This document shows, one piece after another, positions 35,037-45,972 of a stretch of DNA of 64,000 bases. Location of the stretch: positions 4,293,001 through 4,357,000 of the forward strand of contig NC_061134.1 of assembly GCF_905220365.1 (NCBI RefSeq), in the 5' to 3' direction. Within the stretch, counting starts at the first letter, position 1. The number at the start of each line of letters is the position of its first letter. The position numbers were made by a program, and so were the translations under genes. The notes below the pieces were generated by a model. It ran no database searches. It worked only from the letters and a program-made list of their open reading frames with translations, and was not told the origin of the DNA. The stretch comes from Vanessa cardui (taxonomy: Eukaryota; Arthropoda; Insecta; Lepidoptera; Nymphalidae).

Positions 35037-35788
35037 TGGATAGTCAATTATTTCAATTATTTAGAAAAGCCATGAATGTTGATTTGTGGATGGTAAATTG
35101 CTGTGGTCACAAATGACGACTTATAAACAGTTGTCCATTTATCAATCTTCCATTGATTCATTACAAAAATATTAGATATTTTATATGTTCAATACATTTA
35201 ACAAATAACTCACAGTCAAGTTCATGAAATATATGATGCAGAGCCATCTAGCGGCAAATGATAACAATATAAACAGTATAAATATCATTTCAGAAAACTT
35301 AAATTCAATGTTAATTGACTTCAGTCGCTTGTCATAAGTCAAGGCTTAATGTTTCTTACATAAGTGTAGGGATAGGCATAGGGATGTATCCTTCATACTT
35401 TATTTTCATTCAACATATGACTCATTTTGTTGACAAACTATGTAATATTTCAAAGAGACGTTTACATAAAAATAAACTATTCAATATGGCTGAGTTATAA
35501 TAATATGATACGGAAACGAAATTTTATAACACAAATTTGATAAATTAAACTTGCGTACAAAAATCGTTTAACGTTTTAAATGTATTTAAAGGTTATCATG
35601 AACTCAATTTGACGTCGAACCTCAGCTAATAGCATTAAGACGATCAATTCTCTTGTGAAATTCGAAGAATTATCTTTTTTAATTATATGAAAGAAATGCT
35701 TTATGCTTACCAAGAAATGCGTACAACAAAATGATATTTAATCTTAATTTCATATAAATTGCGCTCAAGATCTACAAGATATTTATAA
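35037..35788. other. No gene seen
   Basis: AT-rich; the open frame at 35315-35500 has no recognised motif. Confidence 0.4.
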
Positions 35789-36343
35789 CTAGAGACCCGG
35801 CTTTGCACGGGAGTCTTTACACACAACATACACATCTAATATCTTCAAAAATATTCATTTAAATTCCATGCTGCAATGCGCCATATTGATCTACATTAAA
35901 TGTACAATGTATTTCAGGTACTTAATAGGATAAAGATTGATGCTGTATTACTTAAAATCACTTCGTAAATAAATCATCATTTCCCATAAAAAGTATAGGA
36001 TTTTTTTTTCGGGATATTCGTAAGAGGTATATATGTATACCATTACAGATTTGTTGTAGACTTCTTAAGAGGTACAATCTGTAGTACATTATTTTGATCT
36101 ATTACGTAGGTACGTAATGCTAAACAGCATTTTCTATGTCAAAAAAATATTTACGACATTACATTAGAAAACTTTAAAATTATCAGTGTTTCTCTTTTAT
36201 ATTATGCATGTAACGCACGATAACATTCGTCTTGAATAACTATATCTACTAAAAAAACACATGAAAATCCTGTGCATAATTTTAAAGATCTAAGCGCACA
36301 CAAGGACAGACATTTCGGGAAGCGACTTTGTTTTATACTATTT
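35789..36343 (-). mobile_element. Helitron-like element, 555 bp
   Basis: Minus strand: starts near GTATAAAACAAAGTCGCTTC and ends CCGTGCAAAGCCGGG, TCT and CTAG. It is longer than the other copies because of an extra segment near 35840-36100. Confidence 0.5.
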
Positions 36344-37145
36344 TGTACGTTTCCAATAATCGTAATATCGGTGGGTCTTAAAGGCCGTGGGTTGTATCAG
36401 TTAAAAGGCCTATCAGAATTTTAGCTAGTACGGCACTTCAGGACTTATTAACTGCGTAGGATCATTAAGCTTCTTAAGTTCACAAACACAGCTGAGAACA
36501 GTTCTATAAGAATATCTCGGTGTCTGATCTAATGGGTACGCAATCTGACACGTCCGGAAAGATCAGATGTAGGACTAGGATGCATTCTGAGCCACCAACT
36601 GGGTTGTAGCACTACCAACTCCTTTGCGGTCGGTCGGTTTGCTATCTTGTACGAAATCCGTACAAAATAATAAAATATGAATGATATAGAATCTTTATAA
36701 GGAGCTAAAGGATAATAATTTATTTCAATCAATCATATACCTGAAATTCAATTTATTTGGAAAATAATTAGGATCATCTGTTAGTCCCAGGGCTCAGCGA
36801 TCTCTAATTTCAGACCTGGCTTAAATTTGTTTTCAAGTTTTTGTTTGTCAGAAGTTCAAAAAGACTATACACACAAACATTCATATATATATTTACGGTA
36901 CGATAGACAATTTAAACAACTGTGCTTGGAAATTATATTGATAGCGCATAGTATATAAAATTAAAACAATAAAAAAGACGATAAAAATAGTGAATAATTA
37001 TTAGAAAACATTGTACGAATTGAATAAATTACTCTATAAAACACGTATATTATTGACCTTTCGTTAATAATTACACGATGTATTTATCTACAATATCCAT
37101 AGCAAAATATTTAATCATTTTTAAAAACAAAAATAATTCTATCAT
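36344..37145. other. No gene seen
   Basis: AT-rich. A GC-richer patch at 36535-36665 is open on both strands; it is probably an unrecognised repeat. Confidence 0.35.
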
Positions 37146-37150
37146 AAAAA
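37146..37150 (-). terminator. Pol III terminator of tRNA-Arg
   Basis: Five A on the plus strand, read as TTTTT, lie 9 bases past the 3' end of the tRNA gene. This length is enough for RNA polymerase III to stop. Confidence 0.75.
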
Positions 37151-37159
37151 TACATCATT

Positions 37160-37232
37160 CGACCGTGACAGGACTCGAACCTGCAGTCTTCGGATCCGAA
37201 GTCCGACGCCTTATCCATTAGGCCACACGGTC
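37160..37232 (-). tRNA. tRNA-Arg (anticodon UCG)
   Basis: The minus strand folds as a standard 73-base tRNA. The acceptor stem is GACCGTG with CACGGTC and the discriminator base is G. The anticodon stem TCGGA and TCCGA surrounds the loop CTTCGGA (anticodon TCG). The T arm contains GGTTCGAGTCC, which also serves as box B, and box A is TGGCCTAATGG. There is no intron, no encoded CCA, and all stems pair. It decodes CGA and related arginine codons. It lies about 600 bp from the BEL/Pao insertion and shows no SINE tail, so it is a real gene and not a SINE head. Confidence 0.96.
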
Positions 37233-37475
37233 CTTGATAGGGATGGCGAAATTTCTAATGTGGTTTATCTCTGGATTTGTATTAAAACATTTTATACAGC
37301 CTTTTAAATTAGTAAGTTTACTATTTACGAACATATGAAGTTTCCTTAAAGCAGAGGCGGTATGTCGTTGACAAGGTCAATTATGCCAAAACCTGTCATA
37401 TACAAAAAATCTATGATTAATTGTCGCAGCAGACACAATAATCATATGACATTGAAGCCGCATATTTATTTTACA

Positions 37476-37700
37476 CTAGATGTGCCCGCGACTTCGTGCG
37501 CCTTTGAATTTAACAAAAAAGTTAATGTTGTAGTCTAAGTTACTCATTATTACATCAGCTATCTGACAGTGGAAGTCCCGTCAAAATAGATGTGGTCGTT
37601 CCAGAGATTAGCCGAATTAAACATCGGACAAATTTAAAAAAAAGCTTTTTTTTATATATGTCCCGTATACACGTACATATGTATTTCGTATAAAGCGGTT
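37476..37700 (-). mobile_element. Helitron-like or related repeat
   Basis: Starts CTAGATGTGCCCGCGACTTC on plus and contains ATTACATCAGCTATCTGACA and TCCAGAGATTAGCCG. Relatives at 59404-59570 and 62340-62560 share the same segments. The class is uncertain. Confidence 0.45.
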
Positions 37701-37826
37701 TTTTAAATAATACAAACAGATACTTCAATTCAGTGATATCAATCATTGATACATGACAATGAATCATCCTATTTCATGACTACGATGCCGGCAAAAATAG
37801 AATTATTTGAGCCGGTGGTACATAGG

Positions 37827-38340
37827 TGGCGGGACTTGAATGGCGAAAATCTCGAACCATAAGCCGCTCGAATGTTTTTAATTGTTTGTTTTAAATTGAA
37901 ATATACGTAACCCGTTTATGTTAATTTTTGTTAACTGTTCTAGTTGCAAGGAGTAAGTATAATGTAAGGATTAGAGGTAGGCTTGTAGGTACTTACCTCG
38001 GCCGGTTAATTGCAAATTTAGTTTCACAACAGATTTTGTTTAAAGTTCTTATAAAGTTCTGCTTATAGCACTGATGACACCTTTTATATGTCCTGGTAAC
38101 ACTTTCACTAGGCCTTTTGTGTATTTTGAGGTTTTAGTATTGTTTTAGAAGAATTTTAATTAAGTTTTTTAACGCGCGCGCGCTGTAATGGCGGCGGATT
38201 AGCTTCGTCGCTCGATGAAGTCTCAGTAGCGCCGCTCGCGTCACTCGGTGGTACTAAACGCTGCGATGGCCGAGGGAATAACAGCGGAAAAGGGATATGG
38301 GATTAATATTGGCGGGAAAATAGGAAAGCAAGCTAGAACA
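37827..38340 (-). repeat. 3' LTR of BEL/Pao element
   Basis: 514 bp. It is the same sequence as 44151-44664 by base-by-base reading, including the CGCGCGCGCG run. In element orientation it starts TGTTCTAGCTTGC and ends GTCCCGCCA. Confidence 0.95.
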
Positions 38341-38350
38341 TTCCCCCCCA
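38341..38350 (-). promoter_or_regulatory. Polypurine tract
   Basis: Read on the minus strand it is TGGGGGGGAA, directly before the 3' LTR. It would prime plus-strand DNA synthesis. Confidence 0.85.
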
Positions 38351-38541
38351 CTTGAAATCACTCCAGGGATTTCAAAAATATGACATTAAGTTTTATGAAA
38401 AGAATAAGAAATAGATAATTAAATGTAGTGCTGAGTTCAAATGAATCTGATGCGAGAATAATGTTTTTACATGTTAAAATTATTATAGAAAGACTGAATT
38501 AAAAAAAAAAAAAAGAAATAGGTAATTAATATATTGATGAG

Positions 38542-41500
38542 CTAAGAATTGACCGGTAAAGGACAAATTTTTACGACGGGCCTGCGAAGTAACCCATTTG
38601 CTGTACGTAACGTAACTACTCGCACTATGCCGTCAGTGCCAGGATGAAGCGCAGTCACACGACCGAAACGCCATTCTAATGGTGGTAGGTTTTGTTCAAC
38701 AATTACAACTACATCATCTATTTTAACATTAGGCTGCCTCTCGAACCATTTGCATCTTTGCTGCAGGGTGTGTAGATAAGAGTTTCGCCACACCTTCCAA
38801 AACGATTGAGTTAGTCTTTGTAACATCTGCCAACGCTCTCGAGGCGGCAAATAAACTTCCGTAAGCGGCATCTCGGGTAATGAAACCAACGGCCCTCCAG
38901 TGAGAAAGTGTCCCGGTGTTAAGACATCCACTTCAGAAGGGTCACTAGATAACGCGCACAACGGCCTAGAATTTAACACAGCTTCAATTTTATTAATGAC
39001 AGTTAGAAGCTCTTCAAATGTTAGCACTTGTAAACCAATGACTCTTTTTAAATGATATTTCATTGACTTGACACCACTTTCAAAAATCCCTCCAAAATGA
39101 CTACCCGTAGGTGGGTTGTGATGCCAAATAATGTTTCGTTTCGAAAGCTCTACATTCAGATCAGGTTGTCTAGTTAAGAGGAACTGTTGCACTTCAGTTA
39201 AATAACGTTTAGCGCCAACAAAATTAGTACCGCAATCCGAAATTATCAATTTGCAAAGACCGCGACGTGATACAAATCTATCGAAAGCAGCTATGAATGC
39301 CTGTGTTGACAAGTCTGTTACCAGTTCTAGGTGTATTGCCTTTACTGCTAAACACACCATCACGCAAATATACACCTTGTAAGTGCGAGCATTACGCCTT
39401 TTGCTTTCTTTAATCACAAAGGGACCTGCAAAATCTACACCAATATTTTGAAAGCAACGTGTACCTTGTACTCTAGGTTCTGGTAAATTTCCCATAATAG
39501 GGGTAATGGGTGTAGGTTTTACTCTACAACAGGTAACACATTTAGCGAGGCGCGATCTTATGAGATTTCGTATTCCTAAAATCCAGAACTTTCGCTGAAT
39601 TATCGATTGTAAAGTTCGTGGTCCGCAATGAAGATGTAGTCGATGGTAGTAATCTATAATTAGAACAGAAACTCGAGAAGTTTTAGGTAACAATAAGGGA
39701 TAAATCGCGGACAGTGGCAGCTGCGCATTTTCCAAACGCCCCCCCACTCGCAAGAGCCCTGCCTGATCGATGAAGGGATTTAGTTTTTGAATGGACCGTG
39801 AATATGATTTGTTATCTTTAATTGATTTAATTTCTTCACCAAAATGATTTGTTTGTTCATGTTTCACTAGCACGAATAGGGAGGATTCCAGCTCTTCTGT
39901 GATTAAACCTTCAAAATTCTTGTTGAGTTTTCTTGATTTAGAAATAAATCTTAAACACCATGCTACTATTCGCTGCACTTTAGATAATGATGAGTAATCT
40001 TTTAATATTTTTGCTATAGGATTTTCGTTACAGTGATTGGATTCAACAGTATGTACTAAATGAGGTAACGGTTTTAGCTCCGGTAGATTTTCAGATGATG
40101 TATATGAATATTTTGATATAGGCCAGTCAGACGATTCTAATACGAGCCACGCTGGACCAGCCCACCACAACGGAGACGAGATTAATTTGGAGCATGTAAG
40201 CCCACGACTACTGTGATCCGCAGGATTGTCATTCGTAGATACGTGGTGCCAATTTTTTGTTCCTATAGTGTCAGCAATTTTTACTACGCGATGAGATACA
40301 AATGTCTTTAGTTTGTAAGGTTCAGTATTAATCCAGGATAGCACTGTACTACTGTCCGTTAGTGCGATTACGTTTCTAATTTTGATATGTGACTGAAGTA
40401 AATCGTTCATATGTTTCAAAACTCGAGCTAGAAGCACTGCACCAAGAAGTTCAAGACGGTTTATAGTAATCGGTTTAATCGGCGATACTCGCGACTTAGC
40501 AATAATTAGATTTATCGATGCTTTATTTTGATTTATAGACTTTAAGTATACGCAACATCCATAAGCTTTAGAAGAACCATCACAGAAACCAATAAGATCG
40601 CATACCGTTGAAGTTGAAGCTAAAATGAAACGTGGAATTTTTATTTTATTTAAATTACTTAATTCAGCAACAAATTCTTTCCATTGTTCTACAATATCTT
40701 CTGGAATTGGATCATCCCAGTTCAACTGGAGCCGCCACAGGTCTTGAATTATAAGTTTTGCTTGCAGAACCATGGGCGTAAGCCAGCCTAGAGGGTCATA
40801 AATTCGTGCTACGTTGGATAGAATTGAACGTTTAGTGCATTTAGGGTTTAGCTCTGATTGAGAGTACGTAAAATTATCTTCAATTGGGTCCCATTGAACT
40901 CCCAATATTTTTAAAGTCTGTTGATTTTTATCGTCACAAAAGGATTTTGGGACTTGACAATGCTCCGTAGGCAGTTGTGCGAGAAATTCAGGTGAGTTAC
41001 TACTCCATTTTCTCAACTCAAATTTACCGCAATCTAGTAAGTTTATTAATTGATTTTTCAGATCTAGTGCACAAGTTAAGTTGGGTGCACCAGCAGTAAT
41101 GTCATCCATGAAAACATCTTCACGCAGTATGCTAGCAGCTTCAGGCCACTGTTCTCCATGATCCTTTGCTAGCTGATGTAGCGTTCGAATTGCTAAATAA
41201 GGAGAACTGCTAACGCCATAAGTGACAGTTTTAAGTTCGTATTCAAGGACTTCTTCGGTAGATGAATTTCGCCATAATATATGTTGATATTTGCGATCCT
41301 CGGGTCGTAAATCTATATTTCGATACATTTTTGAAATATCAGCTGTAAATACCAATGGATGTAAACGAAACTTAGTAATTATGTCTACTATGTCATTTAA
41401 GAGTTTGGGGCCCGTGTATACGATGTCATTCAAAGAGTGTCCAGTAGTAGTCTTTGCGCTGGCGTCAAACACTACTCTTAGTTTAGTTGTTGCACTGTCG

Positions 41501-43878
41501 GGTCGCAGTACGCAGTGATGTGGAATGACATACCTAGAATCTTTGTCAGACATTTTGACAACTTCCATGTGATTTAGGTCTTCATACTCCTTCATGAATT
41601 TGCAATATTCGTTTTTTAATTCAGCATGACGACGAAAGCGTTTTTCCAAATTGTATAACCTGGATAATGATCCGTGGAAAGAATCACCTAACTCCTCTCG
41701 CTCTTCCTTAAGTAGTATCGGTACTACATATCTGCCGTCTTCGTTACGACGAACAAGGTCTGTATATAACTTTTCGCAATTTTCATTTTCTGGATTTGTA
41801 ACTCTCGCCTTCGGTGGCTCTTCTACTTCCCAGAATTGCTTGACGATATTGTCTAAGTCAAGTGTGGATGCTACCAGTGCTGTAGTACATGCTGGTGTTT
41901 GATATTCAGGGTCAAACCTTCCCGTGATAACCCAGCCGAACACGCTATGCAGCGCTACCGGTAAGCCCGGGCCTACGTCTAGTCGTTGACCATCATAAAT
42001 GTTATGGAAAAGTTCCGCTCCTATTAAAAGATCAATATCACCTGATTTATCAAAATTGTTATCCGCCAAAACTAAATGTCTATAATTTGTTTTTACTATT
42101 TGCGGAATTTGAACAGAAGGCATTTTATGAGTTATTGACTTCATAACGATCGCTTGTATATTAAATTTAGGTTGATCCGAATTTTGGGGTTGTATAGTGA
42201 ATGACGTCATTCCTTTGACTTCATGTATCGGGTTCTGACCTAGACCGGCTACGGTTATGTTACAACGACGTAGCGGTAAGCCTAAAAGTTGTACACATTC
42301 TGACGTCACAAAACTGTCCTGCGCACCACTATCAATAAGTGCACGAATATTAAAAACACCGTTAGGGCCTCGCGCCCGTACAACACACGTACCTAATAAC
42401 ACAAACGAACGACCATGTTCTAAATTGGCACTAGAGTTGACAGAATTAATCGGTACAAATGATTCGCTATCAGCCGAACCTTGAGGAGGCACGGATGACA
42501 CCGCGGGGCACGCCGCAGTACTATCCCGATCTCTATGAAGAAGCGTATGGTGACGGCTGTTACACTTCGTACAACACGTCTTTGAAAAACATTTATCCGC
42601 AGTATGATTTAATCGTAAACAGTTTACACATAATTTTTTTGTTTTAACAACAGTTTCCCTATCTTGAACGGTTTTGTCATAAAATACAGGACACTTATAA
42701 ATTGAGTGGTTAGAATTTCCGCAACAGGCACACTCAAGGTATTTATTCGAAGTAGCGTGAGCATAAACATCGATATTAGAACATAAATTATAATTTTCCC
42801 TTTTATAATAATTATTCGTTAAAAATTCTTTTTCAGAGTACGGCCCTGTATTTTCAAATTCTTCGCAATGTACGGGAAATGAAACGGATCTGTTATAGTT
42901 GTTATTATTATTATTTTTACGTAAATGAGATTGCATATTATATTTTAAAAACGAGCCGGTGGGTTCACTAGCCTCGAGTACCTTTATATAACCGTGTAAA
43001 TATATTAAAAGGTCATTAAAAGTAGGTATTTGATTATTATTTTGTAACTCGAAACGTTTACGTGTATCGGAATCTAATTTACGAGACGATAAGTAAAACA
43101 AAATAAATTCACCCAGATTATCGATCTTTATTGACTTGAGAGCATTAACAGATTCTTGTAATAGACTTGTAAGTTTACGTAAATCATTAATATTACATGT
43201 TTTTAATGACGAATAGTTACAAATTTTTTCCAAATAATTCACAGCTAATATTCGTTTATTTTGATATCGATCGATAAGTGTGTCAAAAACTATTTGATAA
43301 TTATCTGCGGTAATAGGTATCCCCTTTGCTATGGATAAAGCGGAACCCACGAGACACGACATTAAATAATGAAATTTTTCGATATTACTAATGTTATTAT
43401 TAGTATGCACCAAAGACAGAAATGTATCGTAGAAGGTTTGCCAATGTTCAATATTTCCATCGAATTTGATTAACTCGATTTTTGGTAAACGAGCTCGTGA
43501 AATAGGTTTTTGATTATTATAATCCGTCGTATTTGATGCGGCCCCCGCGAGTGGCATGGCGGCGCTTTCATCCGACAACGACGGCAATAATGCCTCGGCG
43601 ACTTCCATTATCGCATAATACATTGTATCGAAAGAATCTAATGATTGCATATCAATATTTTCACTAGGATTCAACATAAGTTTTATCGAATTAATTTCAT
43701 TTGTAAAATCTATGAATTCTTGACGTAAATCATTAATTCGTTTGTATCTACATTTAAAAGAACCGAGTTTACTTTTATCGTTCGTAACTATACAAGACAA
43801 ATCGTATAATATTTGTATTTCTCGAAAAACATATTCTCTTTTATTAATAAGCAGTTTTAATTTTATTTCAAGTTCCAT
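38542..43878 (-). CDS. BEL/Pao gag-pol polyprotein
   Basis: An uninterrupted 1778-residue frame from ATG to TAG. Residues about 130-310 are the DUF1759-like gag core (LPKIELIKFDG, WQTFYDTF). Two CCHC knuckles follow (CACCGNSNHSIYKC near 383-396 and CVNCLRLNHTADKC near 417-430). The aspartic protease has DSG at 516-518. The reverse transcriptase has ADIS with D847, TYGVSSSPY near 886-894 and FMDD at 923-926. RNase H has FCDGS (D1100), E1143 and TDSS (D1175). The integrase has the zinc-binding HH...CVTC region near 1412-1450, then D1482, D1548 and E1600 (FGGIFESGVK). A DUF5641-like end carries the GRVTALHPGxDGIVRVV stretch. Length is within the normal range for an intact BEL/Pao polyprotein. 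It makes and inserts DNA copies of the element. Confidence 0.97.
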   Translation of the reverse strand: MELEIKLKLLINKREYVFREIQILYDLSCIVTNDKSKLGSFKCRYKRINDLRQEFIDFTNEINSIKLMLNPSENIDMQSLDSFDTMYYAIMEVAEALLPSLSDESAAMPLAGAASNTTDYNNQKPISRARLPKIELIKFDGNIEHWQTFYDTFLSLVHTNNNISNIEKFHYLMSCLVGSALSIAKGIPITADNYQIVFDTLIDRYQNKRILAVNYLEKICNYSSLKTCNINDLRKLTSLLQESVNALKSIKIDNLGEFILFYLSSRKLDSDTRKRFELQNNNQIPTFNDLLIYLHGYIKVLEASEPTGSFLKYNMQSHLRKNNNNNNYNRSVSFPVHCEEFENTGPYSEKEFLTNNYYKRENYNLCSNIDVYAHATSNKYLECACCGNSNHSIYKCPVFYDKTVQDRETVVKTKKLCVNCLRLNHTADKCFSKTCCTKCNSRHHTLLHRDRDSTAACPAVSSVPPQGSADSESFVPINSVNSSANLEHGRSFVLLGTCVVRARGPNGVFNIRALIDSGAQDSFVTSECVQLLGLPLRRCNITVAGLGQNPIHEVKGMTSFTIQPQNSDQPKFNIQAIVMKSITHKMPSVQIPQIVKTNYRHLVLADNNFDKSGDIDLLIGAELFHNIYDGQRLDVGPGLPVALHSVFGWVITGRFDPEYQTPACTTALVASTLDLDNIVKQFWEVEEPPKARVTNPENENCEKLYTDLVRRNEDGRYVVPILLKEEREELGDSFHGSLSRLYNLEKRFRRHAELKNEYCKFMKEYEDLNHMEVVKMSDKDSRYVIPHHCVLRPDSATTKLRVVFDASAKTTTGHSLNDIVYTGPKLLNDIVDIITKFRLHPLVFTADISKMYRNIDLRPEDRKYQHILWRNSSTEEVLEYELKTVTYGVSSSPYLAIRTLHQLAKDHGEQWPEAASILREDVFMDDITAGAPNLTCALDLKNQLINLLDCGKFELRKWSSNSPEFLAQLPTEHCQVPKSFCDDKNQQTLKILGVQWDPIEDNFTYSQSELNPKCTKRSILSNVARIYDPLGWLTPMVLQAKLIIQDLWRLQLNWDDPIPEDIVEQWKEFVAELSNLNKIKIPRFILASTSTVCDLIGFCDGSSKAYGCCVYLKSINQNKASINLIIAKSRVSPIKPITINRLELLGAVLLARVLKHMNDLLQSHIKIRNVIALTDSSTVLSWINTEPYKLKTFVSHRVVKIADTIGTKNWHHVSTNDNPADHSSRGLTCSKLISSPLWWAGPAWLVLESSDWPISKYSYTSSENLPELKPLPHLVHTVESNHCNENPIAKILKDYSSLSKVQRIVAWCLRFISKSRKLNKNFEGLITEELESSLFVLVKHEQTNHFGEEIKSIKDNKSYSRSIQKLNPFIDQAGLLRVGGRLENAQLPLSAIYPLLLPKTSRVSVLIIDYYHRLHLHCGPRTLQSIIQRKFWILGIRNLIRSRLAKCVTCCRVKPTPITPIMGNLPEPRVQGTRCFQNIGVDFAGPFVIKESKRRNARTYKVYICVMVCLAVKAIHLELVTDLSTQAFIAAFDRFVSRRGLCKLIISDCGTNFVGAKRYLTEVQQFLLTRQPDLNVELSKRNIIWHHNPPTGSHFGGIFESGVKSMKYHLKRVIGLQVLTFEELLTVINKIEAVLNSRPLCALSSDPSEVDVLTPGHFLTGGPLVSLPEMPLTEVYLPPRERWQMLQRLTQSFWKVWRNSYLHTLQQRCKWFERQPNVKIDDVVVIVEQNLPPLEWRFGRVTALHPGTDGIVRVVTLRTANGLLRRPVVKICPLPVNS

Positions 43879-44125
43879 TTTTATAAGTTTTAAAAGTTAT
43901 TATATTATATCAAAAATTAGTACCTAGGTATTCGTAGGTAAGCCGACGCTATAACCCGACTAAATTAAAAAGTTATTTCTGAACAAAGTTTTTAGAAATT
44001 ATGCAATTTTGTTTTATTGATAAATAGTTTACGTCCTTATAATTTGTTTTAAATTATATATGGACTAATCTGGAGTATCTATTCAGAAGATTTGAACCCA
44101 GCACAACATAGGAGTTTCGTGGAAA

Positions 44126-44143
44126 ATTTGGCTCGATAGACCA
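44126..44143 (-). promoter_or_regulatory. Primer-binding site
   Basis: Seven bases inside the 5' LTR the minus strand reads TGGTCTATCGAGCC followed by AAAT. It matches the complement of an insect tRNA-Tyr 3' end at about 13 of 18 positions, recalled from memory. The TGG start fits a tRNA CCA end. Confidence 0.6.
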
Positions 44144-44150
44144 CTAATAA

Positions 44151-44664
44151 TGGCGGGACTTGAATGGCGAAAATCTCGAACCATAAGCCGCTCGAATGTT
44201 TTTAATTGTTTGTTTTAAATTGAAATATACGTAACCCGTTTATGTTAATTTTTGTTAACTGTTCTAGTTGCAAGGAGTAAGTATAATGTAAGGATTAGAG
44301 GTAGGCTTGTAGGTACTTACCTCGGCCGGTTAATTGCAAATTTAGTTTCACAACAGATTTTGTTTAAAGTTCTTATAAAGTTCTGCTTATAGCACTGATG
44401 ACACCTTTTATATGTCCTGGTAACACTTTCACTAGGCCTTTTGTGTATTTTGAGGTTTTAGTATTGTTTTAGAAGAATTTTAATTAAGTTTTTTAACGCG
44501 CGCGCGCTGTAATGGCGGCGGATTAGCTTCGTCGCTCGATGAAGTCTCAGTAGCGCCGCTCGCGTCACTCGGTGGTACTAAACGCTGCGATGGCCGAGGG
44601 AATAACAGCGGAAAAGGGATATGGGATTAATATTGGCGGGAAAATAGGAAAGCAAGCTAGAACA
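44151..44664 (-). repeat. 5' LTR of BEL/Pao element
   Basis: 514 bp, reads identical to 37827-38340. On the minus strand it contains TATAAAAG (44405-44412), a likely TATA box for the element's own transcript. Confidence 0.95.
44405..44412 (-). promoter_or_regulatory. TATA box in 5' LTR
   Basis: TATAAAAG on the minus strand, about 260 bp from the inner end of the LTR, followed within 20 bases by a TCAGT-type initiator sequence. Confidence 0.5.
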
Positions 44665-44669
44665 ATAGG

Positions 44670-45867
44670 TATTAATTCTAGCCGAAACATTTCGATGTGC
44701 ACAAATTACAAAATAAATATCAATTTACTTCCGAGTAAATAAATATATGCACTAATATTGTGTTAACTAAATGTTTGCGTTCATATACTAAAATAATATA
44801 TATTTAATCTATAAGCTCGTTGTGATTTTTTGGACTCTAAATTTAGAGACAATACATTCACTGTGAGAGGTCTGCCCTTAATCCTTTGCTTTAGTTTTCG
44901 CTGCTAATCACTCAGTTTTTTTTATTTTTTTGTTTAAAGAGAGCCAAGTATAAAAATGTTTATATTTCACTATCTGTAAGCCTCTATAGAAGCATTAACA
45001 AAGCTTCTAAATATTCTTCCTATTGTTATAGGGGCTCAAATAGAAACCGAGTCTATAGTTATGACACTTTCTCTTTCATTTGTTAGTTCGTGCTATTTAA
45101 TTTAACAAGCTTTTATTTTAGGTCTATTTCCGTTCAAAAAAGGTTTGAAGCTTGTTTATACTATTATAAAGAAAATTAGTGTGACTTTCCGAACGTCATG
45201 CGCCAAGCTGTCAGATGGCTTTTAAAATCATCCTCTTTTTGGCGGGAAGCAGTGTGAAATACGGTCAGGCGTATCATTGTTTTACTGTTTTTGTTATAAT
45301 ATTAGAAAACCAGAAATTGATTGAAGTATGTTGAGTTTTTATTAATGATTATTATTTTATATCCTTGCAATAAATTTTTTAAAAGTAATTTTGTTTTCTT
45401 AATACTATATTATAAAAACGGATGTAAATATACTCTACTTTTGCGTGAAATGAGATATATGTAGATTATGCTGAGGTAAAAGAGATCTTTCAAAATGACT
45501 CTTAAAATACATTATATTCTTCGAGGCTAATACAGTTTGCATACTATAATACCCAAGCGTATGTGCAAACAGAAAGTGCATACTCTATTTTCTGACTCGT
45601 ACAAACCGACGCCAATGCTTTATGAGCTTTCCAAGGCACAGGAATGGAATCATTTGCAACTGCCAAAATCCGGAGGCTACTGAAAATTTGTCGAACGAAA
45701 ATCCCAATAACTTATGACTGGCCTGTTATTTAAACCTCAGAATCTGCTGCATGATAGGCGGACTACTCGACCTGCGATTCAATCAATGATAATTTATAAT
45801 TATTTTGACAATGTAAATGCTAATTGGACTTTTTATTTATAGTATACATAAGTAAAAGTAAATAAAG
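44670..45867. other. Repeat relics, no gene
   Basis: 45600-45790 is a repeat piece (CTGCCAAAATCCGGAGGCTA). A short frame starting MAFKIILFLAGSS near 45214 is signal-peptide-like but stops after about 39 codons and lacks any context. Confidence 0.35.
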
Positions 45868-45972
45868 TAAAGTAACAGCCTGTAAATTTCCCACTACTGG
45901 TGACCTCCTCTCCCATTAAGGAGAGGATTTGGGATACATTCCACCACGCTTCTCCACTGCGGGTTGCTGGAT
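45868..45972 (-). repeat. SINE family A 3' fragment
   Basis: Minus-strand 3' part with a TTACTTTACTTT-type tail, truncated at the 5' side after CCCGCAGTGGAGAAGCG. Confidence 0.75.

Larger units (their letters stand above)
37827..44664 (-). mobile_element. Complete BEL/Pao LTR retrotransposon
   Basis: The 6838 bp element is bounded by ATAGG (37822-37826 and 44665-44669). Its two 514 bp LTRs read as identical and begin TG and end CA in element orientation. Reading the minus strand, the order is 5' LTR, leader with a primer-binding site, a single 1778-residue gag-pol frame, a short untranslated part, a G-rich polypurine tract and 3' LTR. Domain content (DUF1759-like gag, two zinc knuckles, aspartic protease, reverse transcriptase, RNase H, integrase, DUF5641-like end) and the protease-RT-RNaseH-integrase order fit BEL/Pao. 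There is no envelope frame. All parts appear intact, so the insertion is recent and may still be able to move. Confidence 0.97.

Noticed and set aside
36529..36732. Host exon in a GC-richer patch
   Set aside because: Open on both strands without splice signals or motifs; more likely an unrecognised repeat.
41291..41902. Plus-strand frames inside the BEL/Pao element
   Set aside because: They are shadows opposite the intact gag-pol frame.
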